A DNA stretch of 64,000 nucleotides from Chryseobacterium sp. POL2 (GCF_011058315.1 NZ_CP049298.1:1116001-1180000), one strand, 5' to 3'; positions 27,433-36,665 are shown, counted from the first letter of the stretch. Made by a program: numbers and translations. Notes: generated by a model not told the origin, from the sequence alone.

Positions 27433-28329
27433 TTAATTTGAGATTTTATGAACGGATAACGAAGCCTCTCTATCTGTGAGCAAATTAAGATTTACTAAAC
27501 CGCCTAATCGCACCGCGAAAGTAAGTTCATCATCTTTATTTAGTTTATAAATTGTATTGATTTCACTAGAGGAAATTATAAGATTAAGAACACCTAAGTT
27601 AAGTCCTCCGAGGAGTCCACCTATTAATTGCGTCAAACTAATATTAGCTCCAGAGAAATTTCTCCTATCAATCTCAGTACCATTTTTAAAAATTTTTATG
27701 CCAGCAAAACCTCCATTAAAAAGATCTAAAGCTGACAATTGTATGCCCGATCCGTAACGAAAATAATAACCTATGGAATACATGCCAGCTTCTTGGATTT
27801 TTAAAATTCCTGTTGCAATCATTGGAGATGTACTACCATTATGAAAAGTATTATTAGAGCCCGTAGCCGTAGAAAAATCAATATATTGATCATCTGCCAG
27901 TAGAGCAATATTCAATATACCGTTACCGCCACCTATTCGCGCTTTGTAAACTGTACTATTAACTGATCCAGAGCTGGAATTGTCAGTAGTTTGCATTCTT
28001 TTCCATACACTTCCATCAAAATAATAATATCCTACACTTGTCATATTAATTCGCTGATCATTGGCATTGCCTCCCGTAACGTCAGTAATATAGACCGAAG
28101 TACCTTGATGAGAAGCACCATAAGAAATACTTAGGTTGGTTAATTCTGCCCGCGTTAGTCTAGGTGTTTGCAAACCAACATATTGGTTGGTATCGACAAT
28201 ATTTCCACTTGCATCTCTTTTAGCACTTACATCTAAAGTTGCATTTGGTGAAGTTGTATTAATACCTACCTGGGCATTAACTATCATACCAAAAGATACA
28301 ATAGCAAGTATATTGAATAAATATTTCAT
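27433..28329 (-). CDS. Secreted beta-rich protein with flavobacterial surface-protein N-terminus
   Basis: A 298-residue exported protein. After the signal peptide (cleavage near VNAQ) comes QVGINTTSPNATLDVSA, an N-terminal motif common to many secreted flavobacterial proteins and reminiscent of phage tail-fibre repeats. The next ~90 residues carry LQTPRLTRAEL and the YYYFDGSVWKRM motif. The C-terminal ~150 residues look like a TNF/C1q-like jelly-roll: FSTATGSNNTF, GILKIQEAGMYSIGYYFRYG. Function unknown; adhesion or matrix binding is possible. The start is placed at MKYLFN, 12 codons into the open frame. Confidence 0.72.
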   Translation of the reverse strand: MKYLFNILAIVSFGMIVNAQVGINTTSPNATLDVSAKRDASGNIVDTNQYVGLQTPRLTRAELTNLSISYGASHQGTSVYITDVTGGNANDQRINMTSVGYYYFDGSVWKRMQTTDNSSSGSVNSTVYKARIGGGNGILNIALLADDQYIDFSTATGSNNTFHNGSTSPMIATGILKIQEAGMYSIGYYFRYGSGIQLSALDLFNGGFAGIKIFKNGTEIDRRNFSGANISLTQLIGGLLGGLNLGVLNLIISSSEINTIYKLNKDDELTFAVRLGGLVNLNLLTDREASLSVHKISN

Positions 28330-28605
28330 TTTTAAACCTATTAAATTATAAAATGTCATTAACACAATTGTATTGCTCTTTAGTCACTAATTAATAGACT
28401 TTTAATTAAGACTTAAACAATAAGAGAAAAAAATATAATTAAATAATAGGTGGCGCTCTCAACACCGATAAGAGGAATCTCTCAAGTAAAAGAATGAAAA
28501 CTCGATGGAATGAAAAAATTCTGCTGTTAAGTTTCTTGCCTATCATGTTTATGTTTTATGTATCAAATATAAATCTCCCCCAATCAAAAACACTAATATT
28601 TCAAT

Positions 28606-28687
28606 ATGACATAGGTATGACAACCTATAATAAGAGCATGACATAAATAATACAACAAAAACAGCATGGTACTTTAGGGGTATGACA
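28606..28687. promoter_or_regulatory. Four helically phased ATGACA direct repeats, candidate operator
   Basis: ATGACA occurs at 28606, 28617, 28638 and 28682, with start-to-start spacings of 11, 21 and 44 bp, all near multiples of one DNA turn. They lie in a 382-bp gene-poor gap between the 3' end of an HTH regulator gene and the 5' end of the secreted beta-rich protein gene. The rest of the gap is AT-rich with nothing I recognise, apart from a 50-codon open frame at 28494-28646. Confidence 0.4.
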
Positions 28688-28711
28688 TCAATATCATATC
28701 AGAAATAAAAT

Positions 28712-29368
28712 TTACATTTCTGAAAAGAATTCGTAAATATTAACATCATTTGGAATAAAAAATTTTTTCCTAATTCTGTTTTTTCTTCGTTGGACGGAAG
28801 TATGTTGAATCACTAAACATTGTGCAATTTCTTTTGAACTAAAATTCAACTTAATCATGGAACAAAAAACCAGTTCAGACTGTTCCAACTTAGGATTAAT
28901 AGTTTTTAAATTACATCTAAAATTAGGATACAAATCAGCAAAATGTGTCAAAAATGAAGCGTCATTCTTTTTTGCTAATTGTATTATATCTTGCAATGCC
29001 ATCTTCGTATTTCGGTTTTGTAAATCATGATCGAATTGTTGAAGCTTGCTTTTTAATTCTTTATTTTTTTTATACTGAAAAACTATTATCAGTATTAAAA
29101 CAATAACAATAATAATATATAATTGAACATTTATAAGAATATCATGTTTAATAATTTTAGAAAAAGAATTTGTTATAAATATTCTTTTGTTAATAGAGTC
29201 TAATAAAAACAAATCTGAGTGTTGGGATAATAAATAATCGAGAGATACAAAATCCGATTGGAAAATCTTATTCATGCTTCCGCCATATAAATATTTTAAA
29301 TGTTCAGGAATAAGACTATTCGCGATGTCTTTTGTGCATCGAAAGATGATAGAAATAAAAGCGTTCAT
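28712..29368 (-). CDS. Membrane-anchored HTH transcriptional regulator without sensor repeats
   Basis: A 218-residue protein with one membrane segment at about residues 83-100 (YIIIVIVLILIIVFQYKK). A short coiled coil follows, then a C-terminal LuxR-like helix-turn-helix region around ELVFCSMIKLNFSSKEIAQ and HTSVQRRKNRIRKK. This is the C-terminal half of a regulator class common in Flavobacteriia, which normally has several tetratricopeptide repeats before the membrane segment. Here only ~80 non-repeat residues precede it. The gene may be a trimmed form or a remnant. It lies beside the phased repeats and upstream of the secreted-protein gene. Confidence 0.68.
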   Translation of the reverse strand: MNAFISIIFRCTKDIANSLIPEHLKYLYGGSMNKIFQSDFVSLDYLLSQHSDLFLLDSINKRIFITNSFSKIIKHDILINVQLYIIIVIVLILIIVFQYKKNKELKSKLQQFDHDLQNRNTKMALQDIIQLAKKNDASFLTHFADLYPNFRCNLKTINPKLEQSELVFCSMIKLNFSSKEIAQCLVIQHTSVQRRKNRIRKKFFIPNDVNIYEFFSEM

Positions 29369-29514
29369 GTTATTAGGTAGTTTTCATTATAAATATAATA
29401 TTTTTTATAACAACACACACATAATAAAACAAAAACACTAACAACACACTTATAAGCCATTATTATTACAAATAATGTTTATTATTCAAAAAAAACAATA
29501 AAGATTTGACACAA

Positions 29515-29545
29515 AAAAAGCCTCCAGAATATTCTGAAGGCTTTT
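29515..29545 (-). terminator. Terminator of the deoxyhypusine-synthase-like gene
   Basis: AAAAGCCTCCAGAAT and its near-complement (one mismatch) form a long stem with an A-run on the plus strand that reads as a T-run on the minus strand. It lies 23 bp after the gene. Confidence 0.8.
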
Positions 29546-29567
29546 CAATTATCTAAAAATTCTTAAA

Positions 29568-30545
29568 TTAAGAATTTTCTAAAATATAAGTAAACATCAA
29601 TGGTGCACAGATGGTTGCATCTGATTCCACAATATATTTAGGTGTATCGATATCTAGTTTTCCCCAAGTGATTTTCTCGTTCGGAACCGCTCCTGAATAC
29701 GAACCGTAAGACGTTGTAGAATCGGAAATCTGACAGAAATACGACCAGAAAGGAACGTCTTCCCACTCTAAATCTTGATACATCATTGGAACTACACAAA
29801 TTGGGAAATCTCCAGCGATACCGCCACCAATTTGGAAGAAACCAACGCCTTTTCCACCTGAATTGGCCCTGTACCATTCCGTTAAATAAATCATGTATTC
29901 GATACCTGATTTTACGGTGTGAACATTTAAGTTTCCTTTGATAACGTTAGAGGTGAAAATGTTTCCTGTTGTAGAATCTTCCCAACCTGGACAAACGATA
30001 GGCAAGTTTTTTTCAGCCGCCGCTACAATCCAAGAATCTTTAGGATCTATTTCGTAATACTGCTCTAGAACTCCAGAGTTTACTACTTGATACAAGAATT
30101 CGTGTGGGAAATATCTTTCTCCTTTTTCTTCCGCCGCATGCCAAACATCTTCCAAATGCGTTTGCAATCTTCTGAAAGCTTCTTCTTCCGGAATACAAGT
30201 ATCGGTTACTCTATTATAATGCTGATCTAGCAATTCTCTTTCCTGCTCAGGCGTTAAATCTCTATAGTTAGGAACTCTTTTATAATGTGAATGCGCCACC
30301 AAGTTCATTACATCTTCTTCAAGGTTTGCCCCTGTACAAGAGATAATATCTACTTTTCCCTGACGGATCATTTCTGCCAAAATTTTACCCATTTCTGCGG
30401 TAGACATTGCACCAGCAAGAGTAATCATCATTTTCCCGCCATCTTTTAGGTGGGCAACATAACCTTTAGACGCATCTACCAAAGCAGCAGCGTTAAAGTG
30501 TAAATAGTACTTTTCAAGAAATTCTGAAATTGGTCTATTGCTCAT
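29568..30545 (-). CDS. Deoxyhypusine synthase family protein (bacterial homologue)
   Basis: A 325-residue NAD-dependent enzyme of the deoxyhypusine synthase family. Conserved parts: ITLAGAMSTAEMG, ISCTGANLEEDV, the PGWEDSTTGN stretch, FFQIGGGIAGDFPI and, near the C-terminus, ITWGKLDID, whose Lys (about K296) corresponds to the aminobutyl-accepting Lys of the eukaryotic enzyme. Bacteria lack eIF5A, so the likely reaction is aminobutyl transfer in polyamine metabolism, for example homospermidine synthesis, as proposed for bacterial homologues. It is monocistronic. Confidence 0.9.
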   Translation of the reverse strand: MSNRPISEFLEKYYLHFNAAALVDASKGYVAHLKDGGKMMITLAGAMSTAEMGKILAEMIRQGKVDIISCTGANLEEDVMNLVAHSHYKRVPNYRDLTPEQERELLDQHYNRVTDTCIPEEEAFRRLQTHLEDVWHAAEEKGERYFPHEFLYQVVNSGVLEQYYEIDPKDSWIVAAAEKNLPIVCPGWEDSTTGNIFTSNVIKGNLNVHTVKSGIEYMIYLTEWYRANSGGKGVGFFQIGGGIAGDFPICVVPMMYQDLEWEDVPFWSYFCQISDSTTSYGSYSGAVPNEKITWGKLDIDTPKYIVESDATICAPLMFTYILENS

Positions 30546-30562
30546 TTTGAAATTTATTTTTG

Positions 30563-30570
30563 CAAAGATA
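30563..30570 (-). promoter_or_regulatory. -7 element (TATCTTTG) for the deoxyhypusine-synthase-like gene
   Basis: TATCTTTG on the minus strand, 17 bp upstream of the ATG, fits TAnnTTTG exactly. No clear -33 TTG is seen at 17-23 bp. Confidence 0.45.
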
Positions 30571-30714
30571 ATAATATTGCATAGTAAAGCCGAAGTCTTC
30601 CTAGGAGAAAAGCGCTTTTTGTCATTTGTTAAATTTTAGATTAAAAAAGTAAATAAAAATATCTTCCTTATCGTTTAACCTAAATATGTGTAACTATTTT
30701 TTTAAAGAAAGCCT

Positions 30715-30722
30715 TATCTTTG
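30715..30722 (+). promoter_or_regulatory. -7 element (TATCTTTG) for the DUF5715 gene
   Basis: TATCTTTG lies 18 bp before the chosen ATG at 30741. Its position also argues against the in-frame TTG at 30720 being the start, since that codon overlaps the promoter. Confidence 0.5.
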
Positions 30723-30740
30723 CCTAATCAATTCAATAAA

Positions 30741-31355
30741 ATGAAACGATATATTTTCGCTTGTTTATTTTTTTTAACCCATTTTTATTTTAGTCAAAAC
30801 AACAAAACTTTAGAATGTTACGATCTTAAAAAAATTCTAAAAGTTGAGGCAACACCTCTGTATCAGCCACATTTGGACGCCTCGAAGAAATTTAAAATTA
30901 AACTTCTAAAAGACACCAAAGATGTTAACAAATATAATGACAAAGGAAAACTTCCAAAAGTAAAACTAAGCGCAAAAGGTTACAAAGTTCAAAAACTGGA
31001 TTACAGCAGACCTTATCTTGTGACCAAAGCAAAAACCACTTTAGAAAAGATCGGTGCGCGATTTAGCAAAGAAAATAATGGTGCGAAAATTACCATCACC
31101 TCTATCACAAGAACTTTGGAGGACCAATGCAAACTTAGAAAAGTCAATTCCAATGCTTCTCTTGGGATAAGCTCTCACAACTACGGAAATTCATTTGATA
31201 TTTCTTATGTTCGCTTCAATGGAAAGCTCGCCCACAACTCAAAACTAGACGCCGCGCTTCTTAAGGTTTTAAAATATTATGAAAACCTAGGAAGAATATA
31301 TTTCATCAAAGAAAAACAGCAAAGCTGCTACCATGTGACCGTACGAAACTATTAA
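30741..31355 (+). CDS. DUF5715 family exported protein, M15-peptidase-like
   Basis: A 204-residue secreted protein with a signal peptide ending near YFSQ. The C-terminal half has the metal-site spacing of M15-type D,D-carboxypeptidases: SITRTLEDQCKLR, SSHNYGNSFDISY (His and Asp ligands), and a final CYHVTVRN with the third His. DUF5715 proteins share this fold. A peptidoglycan-trimming role is plausible but unproven. The start is set by the promoter element just upstream. Confidence 0.82.
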   Translation: MKRYIFACLFFLTHFYFSQNNKTLECYDLKKILKVEATPLYQPHLDASKKFKIKLLKDTKDVNKYNDKGKLPKVKLSAKGYKVQKLDYSRPYLVTKAKTTLEKIGARFSKENNGAKITITSITRTLEDQCKLRKVNSNASLGISSHNYGNSFDISYVRFNGKLAHNSKLDAALLKVLKYYENLGRIYFIKEKQQSCYHVTVRNY

Positions 31356-31417
31356 AGCATCAAAATTATTGGATATTAATAGCAAAAAGCAAATTTTCTC
31401 TCTCGCTTAAAATCCTT

Positions 31418-31425
31418 ACTTTTGC
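31418..31425 (+). promoter_or_regulatory. -7 element (TACTTTTG) for the ABC-F gene
   Basis: TACTTTTG matches TAnnTTTG and lies 17 bp before the ATG at 31443. No -33 TTG is evident. Confidence 0.45.
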
Positions 31426-31442
31426 ACCGAAAATTTTAAAAC

Positions 31443-33380
31443 ATGATTTCAGTACAAGGTTTAGGACTTCATCATTCGGGAAGTTATCTTTTTAGAGATG
31501 TCAATTTTACGATCAAAAAAGATGACAAAGTCGGATTGGTTGGGAAAAATGGCGCTGGGAAATCTACGCTTCTCAAAATGCTTTCTGGAGAAATTAATTT
31601 CTACGAAGGCAACGTTGTACCCGATGGTAACATTACAATTGGCTTCCTAAAACAAGACCTTGATTTTGTAAAAGGCAGAACCGTTTGGGACGAAACCATG
31701 CAGGCTTTTGAACAAATCAACGCGTGGAAAGCAGAACTGGATAACGTTAACCACCAACTGGCAACCAGAACTGATTACGAAAGCGATGACTATTCCAATA
31801 TCATTCAAAAAATGACGGAACTCAATGATCTGTTGATGAATCATGATGCTTATAATTTGGAAGGCGATGTGGAGAAAGTATTGTTTGGTTTAGGTTTTAA
31901 AGCTGACGATTTTCAAAAAATCACCGACGAATTTTCTGGTGGCTGGCGCATGAGAATAGAACTCGCAAAACTTCTTTTACAAAAAAATGATTTGATGCTT
32001 CTCGATGAGCCTACCAACCACTTGGACATGGAATCTATCGTATGGCTCGAAAATTTCCTTAAAGATTACAATGGCGCCATTGTATTGGTAAGTCACGACA
32101 AACAGTTTATGACTGCTGTCTGCAACAGAACTTTTGACATCAACAACAAAAAAGTTGACGACTACAAAGCCAACTATACCAAATATCTTGTGATGCGTGC
32201 AGAACGTCGCGAAAAGCTAACACAAGCTAAGAAAAATCAAGATGCCGAAATCAAGCAGATGGAAGATAACATCAACAAGTTCCGTGCTAGTGCGACAAAA
32301 GCTTCTTTCGCGCAATCTTTGATTAAAAAATTAGAAAAAATAGAACGCATCGAAATTGATAACGATGACGTATCGAAATTCAATATCCGATTTGTACAAT
32401 CTGTTGTTCCGGGAAAGGTGGTTTTCGAAGCCGATAAACTAGGAAAATCTTATGGCAACAAAAAGGTTTTTGATGATGTCGATTTCTTTATACAACGTGG
32501 CGATCGTATCGCTTTGTTGGGACAGAATGGTCAAGGCAAAACCACTTTAGCAAAAATCTTGGCAGACGATATTAAAGATTATTCGGGATCGTGGACACTC
32601 GGTCACAATGTTAACATTGGCTATTTTGCTCAGAATCAAGAAGAAGTTTTAACACCTGACAAAACGGTTTTACAAGAAGCAGAAGATGCCGCAACCGAAG
32701 AAACCAGACCTAGAGTTCGTGATTTGCTAGGATCTTTCTTGTTCCAAGGTGAAGATGTTAACAAGAAAACCAAAGTCCTTTCTGGTGGAGAACGTAACCG
32801 TCTGGCACTTTGCAAATTGTTGCTACGTCCGTTCAATACGTTGATTATGGATGAGCCTACAAACCACTTGGACATTCAGTCAAAGGAAATTATCAAATTG
32901 GCTTTACAGAAATTCGAAGGGACTTTGATTGTTATTTCTCACGACCGTGAATTTTTACAAGGACTTTGTGATAAAATTTTTGAATTCCGTGATGGAAAAA
33001 TGAAAGAATTCTTAGGAAACATTGATGAATACCTAGAATTCCGTCAAAAAGAAAGCATTCGCGAAGTTTCTATTGAAAAGGCAAAACTTCATGGTGAAGT
33101 CCAAAAAGCTGTTGAAGAAAAAAAAGCCGAGGAAAAGCCAATCGCCACAGAAAATTCTACCAACAATGCTTTTGTGAGTAAAGAACAAAAAGCGATTTTA
33201 AATAAAATTAAAAAAGTTGAAGAACGCATTTCTGAACTTGAGGAAAGGATTGCAACATTTGAAACTCAGTTTACTAAAGAAAACCCTAGTGACGACACTT
33301 TAGAAAAATATAACAAAACAAAAGAAGATCTTGACGTAGCCCTACAAGAATGGGAATATCTGTCCGAGCAGACTTCATAA
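31443..33380 (+). CDS. ABC-F family ATPase (Uup-like)
   Basis: A 645-residue cytoplasmic protein with two ABC domains and no membrane segments. Domain 1 has Walker A GKNGAGKST near residue 36 and signature FSGGWRMR; domain 2 has GQNGQGKT near 362 and LSGGERNR. The ABC-F linker lies between them, and both Walker B motifs are followed by DEPTNHLD. The last ~85 residues are a charged coiled coil (KIKKVEERISELEERI), as in Uup. ABC-F proteins act on the ribosome. The exact subfamily, and whether it protects from an antibiotic, cannot be read here. It is monocistronic. Confidence 0.93.
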   Translation: MISVQGLGLHHSGSYLFRDVNFTIKKDDKVGLVGKNGAGKSTLLKMLSGEINFYEGNVVPDGNITIGFLKQDLDFVKGRTVWDETMQAFEQINAWKAELDNVNHQLATRTDYESDDYSNIIQKMTELNDLLMNHDAYNLEGDVEKVLFGLGFKADDFQKITDEFSGGWRMRIELAKLLLQKNDLMLLDEPTNHLDMESIVWLENFLKDYNGAIVLVSHDKQFMTAVCNRTFDINNKKVDDYKANYTKYLVMRAERREKLTQAKKNQDAEIKQMEDNINKFRASATKASFAQSLIKKLEKIERIEIDNDDVSKFNIRFVQSVVPGKVVFEADKLGKSYGNKKVFDDVDFFIQRGDRIALLGQNGQGKTTLAKILADDIKDYSGSWTLGHNVNIGYFAQNQEEVLTPDKTVLQEAEDAATEETRPRVRDLLGSFLFQGEDVNKKTKVLSGGERNRLALCKLLLRPFNTLIMDEPTNHLDIQSKEIIKLALQKFEGTLIVISHDREFLQGLCDKIFEFRDGKMKEFLGNIDEYLEFRQKESIREVSIEKAKLHGEVQKAVEEKKAEEKPIATENSTNNAFVSKEQKAILNKIKKVEERISELEERIATFETQFTKENPSDDTLEKYNKTKEDLDVALQEWEYLSEQTS

Positions 33381-33388
33381 TATTTAAT

Positions 33389-33418
33389 AATCCTTCATAA
33401 CTGAAGGATTTTTTTTTA
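33389..33418 (+). terminator. Terminator of the ABC-F gene
   Basis: AATCCTTC and GAAGGATT pair around a 6-nt loop, followed by eight or more T, directly after the stop. Confidence 0.88.
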
Positions 33419-33463
33419 GCTTCTTTAAAATTATGCTAAATTCGCGGCAACATAAAAACTACC

Positions 33464-34465
33464 ATGAATATCCCCTCAAAATCATTAATTGCAGCAAGCT
33501 TTCTGTCCTGTATAAATTTGTTCTGTCAAGAAAAAGACAGTATTGTTCTCTATAATATAATTGCAGAATTACCCAAAACACAATCTTACAAAATCTCAGA
33601 AACCGAAACCTTTACTTATCAAAAACCAAGAATCTGGGACTTGGTTAACAAAATCCCGACTAACGTTGTAGGAACTGCCAAAGATGTCGTTTCAAAAGAA
33701 GTTTACCCTTATTCATTAGGTGCGTTAGGTTTAACACTCGCTATGTTACCTGCAGATCCTTGGGTTATTAAAAATAGTCGCAGTTTTGGCAATGATTTGG
33801 GATTATCAGAAGATCATTATTACAAAGATTTAGGCCCTTTAAAAATTATTCCAGGAAATGCTAACTCCGCATTTTATTTTTTAGGAAACGGAATGACCGT
33901 GGTACTTTTATCTGGCGGAATGCTAACTTATGGACTTATTGACAACGACTATCGTGCGATGAGCACATCATTACAATTGCTAGAAAGTATTGCTATTTCG
34001 GGATTATTTTCTCAACCTATAAAAAGATTAACAGGACGCGAAAGTCCTTTTGTTACCATTAATGAAGGTCGTCAACACAGCGCTTGGAAATTTGCGCCCA
34101 GTTTTAAAACCTATCAAAATGACACTTCCCGATATGACGCTATGCCCTCTGGACACCTAATGACCGCCATGTCTGCGTTAACCGTATTAACAGAAAACTA
34201 TCCCGAAAAAAAATGGATAAAACCTATAGGATACTCACTTTTAGGACTTTTAGCTTTTGAGATGATGCAAAGCGAAGTCCACTGGGCATCCGACTATCCT
34301 ATCGCAATTTTGTTGGGTTACATTATTGGTAAAAATATTGCAAAATCCAGAATTACAAAATCTTCTGATAAAAATATCGCTAACAAACCTAAAAAATACA
34401 AACTTCAGTTAACCGCAGCACAAGTTTACGAATACAAAACACTAGGATTAAGTATTAAATTTTAA
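33464..34465 (+). CDS. PAP2 superfamily phosphatase, membrane or exported
   Basis: A 333-residue protein with an N-terminal signal-like segment and several hydrophobic helices. The three PAP2 phosphatase motifs are recognisable, with changes: KRLTGRESPF (C1), MPSGHLMTA (C2) and QSEVHWASDYP (C3, where the usual Arg is replaced). PAP2 enzymes remove phosphate from lipid phosphates, such as undecaprenyl pyrophosphate or lipid A. It lies 54 bp before the S9 peptidase, which has its own promoter-like element. Confidence 0.85.
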   Translation: MNIPSKSLIAASFLSCINLFCQEKDSIVLYNIIAELPKTQSYKISETETFTYQKPRIWDLVNKIPTNVVGTAKDVVSKEVYPYSLGALGLTLAMLPADPWVIKNSRSFGNDLGLSEDHYYKDLGPLKIIPGNANSAFYFLGNGMTVVLLSGGMLTYGLIDNDYRAMSTSLQLLESIAISGLFSQPIKRLTGRESPFVTINEGRQHSAWKFAPSFKTYQNDTSRYDAMPSGHLMTAMSALTVLTENYPEKKWIKPIGYSLLGLLAFEMMQSEVHWASDYPIAILLGYIIGKNIAKSRITKSSDKNIANKPKKYKLQLTAAQVYEYKTLGLSIKF

Positions 34466-34491
34466 ACGCTAAAAATTCAAAGATAAATCCG

Positions 34492-34499
34492 TATTTTTG
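34492..34499 (+). promoter_or_regulatory. -7 element (TATTTTTG) for the S9 peptidase gene
   Basis: TATTTTTG fits TAnnTTTG and lies 20 bp upstream of the ATG at 34520. Confidence 0.4.
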
Positions 34500-34519
34500 G
34501 ATATTTAATACCTTTTCAA

Positions 34520-36658
34520 ATGAAATTTTTAAAATACTCTTTGCTTGCTTTATCAATTAGCAGCTTGGCTTTTGCACAGGAACAAAAATTTACCATGGCG
34601 GAAGCGGTTAATGGCATGCGAAGCACTTTAGCTCCTAAAAGCATTTCTCAATTTTCGTGGTCAGAAGATGGACAATCCTACATCCAATCTGTGAAAAATG
34701 CTTATTTAGCCACAGATTTGAAAACGAAAAAACAAGACACTTTAATTTCGTTGTTTCAACTGAATCAACATCTTGGTACAAAAAAATTAAAAGCACTTCC
34801 TAGAATTAATTTTATTGGAAATGACAGCGCTTATTTTGTGGCAAATAATGAAATAACTTGGTTGAAAAAAACTGGAAAAAACTGGACGATTGCCGAAAAA
34901 ACTACGATGCCAGAAAACAAAGAAAATTTTCAACTTTTAGCAGACAACAAAAACTTCGTTTATACCAAAGACAATAACTTGTTTTTAAACAAAAACGGAA
35001 AAGAAATCGCCATTACCAACGACCAAAACAAAGATATTGTGAATGGCCAAGCGGTCCACAGAAACGAATTTGGAATAAAAGGCGGAATCTTTCCTGCACC
35101 TAATTCGGAATTGGTGGCTTTCTACAAAATGGACCAAAGCATGGTGAAAGATTATCCCATTATCGATTGGTCTGTAACACCCGCTGTCAACAAGAATATC
35201 AAATATCCAATGGCTGGGCAAAAGTCACACGAAGTAACTTTGGGTATTTTCAACATCAAAAACAATTCGACAACATTTTTAAAAATTGATGGTGATAAAG
35301 AACAATATTTAACAGCTGTGTCGTGGAGTCCAGATTCCAAATATATTTTCGTAGCCGTTCTTAATCGCGGTCAAAACGACATGAAGTTGAATCAGTATGA
35401 TGCTTCAACTGGTAATTTCATAAAAACTTTATTCGAAGAAAAAGGTGACAAATATGTAGAACCGCAAAATCCAATGCTTTTTTTACCAGGTTCTAATAAG
35501 GATTTTATTTGGCAAAGTCAAAGAACGGGTTATAACCATTTATACCTTTACAATATAGATAAAGGATTGGTTTCACAATTGACAAATGGCGATTGGTTGG
35601 TAACCGAAATTCTTGGTTTTAATGAAAAACAAAAAGACATCTATTTTGTTTCTACTAAAGAAACGGCTTTGGAAAGACATCTTTATCGGGTGAATTGGCA
35701 AAACCAAAAAATCGAAAAATTGTCAAAAGATAAAGGTATGCACCAAGCAATCCTTTCAAAAGACGGATCCATGCTATATGATATTTACGCCAATGCGACA
35801 ACGCCAAGAGTTGCCAACATCATCCATACCAATAACTTGAAGTCTGAGAATATTTTAACATCAGAAAATCCATTAAAAAATTACAAACGTCCCGAAATTA
35901 AAAACGTGACATTAAAAGCTGATGATGGCACAGATCTTTATGCAAAAATCATCTTACCAACCGATTTTGATCCCAACAAAAAATATCCGACAATTGTCTA
36001 TCTGTACAACGGCCCACACTTGCAATTGGTGACCAATTCTTTCCCAGCTTCTGGCAACCTTTGGTACGAATATATGGCACAAAACGGCTATATCATCTTC
36101 ACAATGGATGGTCGCGGATCGTCTAACCGTGGACTAAAATTTGAGCAAGCTGTGTTTAGAAATTTAGGAGAAACAGAAATGAACGACCAACTAAAAGGTG
36201 TGGATTATCTAAAATCGCTTCCTTATGTGGATGCACAAAATATGGGAATTCACGGCTGGAGTTTCGGCGGTTTTATGACAACCTCATTTATGTTGAAACA
36301 TCCAGATGTCTTCAAAGCTGGCGTTGCTGGCGGCCCCGTTATCGACTGGAACATGTACGAAATAATGTACACAGAACGTTATATGGACACGCCACAAGAG
36401 AATCCGGAAGGTTACGCCAAAGCCAATCTTTTGGACAAAGTTCAGAATCTTAAAGGCAAATTATTAATGATACATGGTGCACAAGACGACGTGGTGGTTT
36501 GGCAACATTCTATGAAGTTTTTAAAAGCAGCTGTGGACAATGGCGTACAACTGGATTATTTTGTTTATCCTGGCCACGAGCACAATGTTATCGGCAAAGA
36601 CCGCGTTCATCTGATGCAAAAAGTCACCGATTATTTTGACCAACATTTGAAAAAATAA
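34520..36658 (+). CDS. S9 family prolyl oligopeptidase-type peptidase (DPP-IV-like), exported
   Basis: A 712-residue secreted serine peptidase. It has a signal peptide (cleavage near LAFAQ), then a beta-propeller of the DPP-IV type, then an alpha/beta hydrolase domain from about residue 480. The nucleophile is in HGWSFGGFM, the Asp in IHGAQDDVV and the His in PGHEHNV near the C-terminus. Proteins of this class remove Xaa-Pro dipeptides from peptides in the periplasm of Bacteroidota. It ends at a terminator and the second dispersed repeat. Confidence 0.94.
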   Translation: MKFLKYSLLALSISSLAFAQEQKFTMAEAVNGMRSTLAPKSISQFSWSEDGQSYIQSVKNAYLATDLKTKKQDTLISLFQLNQHLGTKKLKALPRINFIGNDSAYFVANNEITWLKKTGKNWTIAEKTTMPENKENFQLLADNKNFVYTKDNNLFLNKNGKEIAITNDQNKDIVNGQAVHRNEFGIKGGIFPAPNSELVAFYKMDQSMVKDYPIIDWSVTPAVNKNIKYPMAGQKSHEVTLGIFNIKNNSTTFLKIDGDKEQYLTAVSWSPDSKYIFVAVLNRGQNDMKLNQYDASTGNFIKTLFEEKGDKYVEPQNPMLFLPGSNKDFIWQSQRTGYNHLYLYNIDKGLVSQLTNGDWLVTEILGFNEKQKDIYFVSTKETALERHLYRVNWQNQKIEKLSKDKGMHQAILSKDGSMLYDIYANATTPRVANIIHTNNLKSENILTSENPLKNYKRPEIKNVTLKADDGTDLYAKIILPTDFDPNKKYPTIVYLYNGPHLQLVTNSFPASGNLWYEYMAQNGYIIFTMDGRGSSNRGLKFEQAVFRNLGETEMNDQLKGVDYLKSLPYVDAQNMGIHGWSFGGFMTTSFMLKHPDVFKAGVAGGPVIDWNMYEIMYTERYMDTPQENPEGYAKANLLDKVQNLKGKLLMIHGAQDDVVVWQHSMKFLKAAVDNGVQLDYFVYPGHEHNVIGKDRVHLMQKVTDYFDQHLKK

Positions 36659-36665
36659 ATTCTAG

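Noticed and set aside
28494-28646. 50-codon plus-strand frame with a hydrophobic stretch (LLLSFLPIMFMFYV)
   Set aside because: No homologue recognised, no promoter, and it overlaps the phased repeats. AT-rich spacers often contain such frames. It could be a small membrane protein but nothing supports it.
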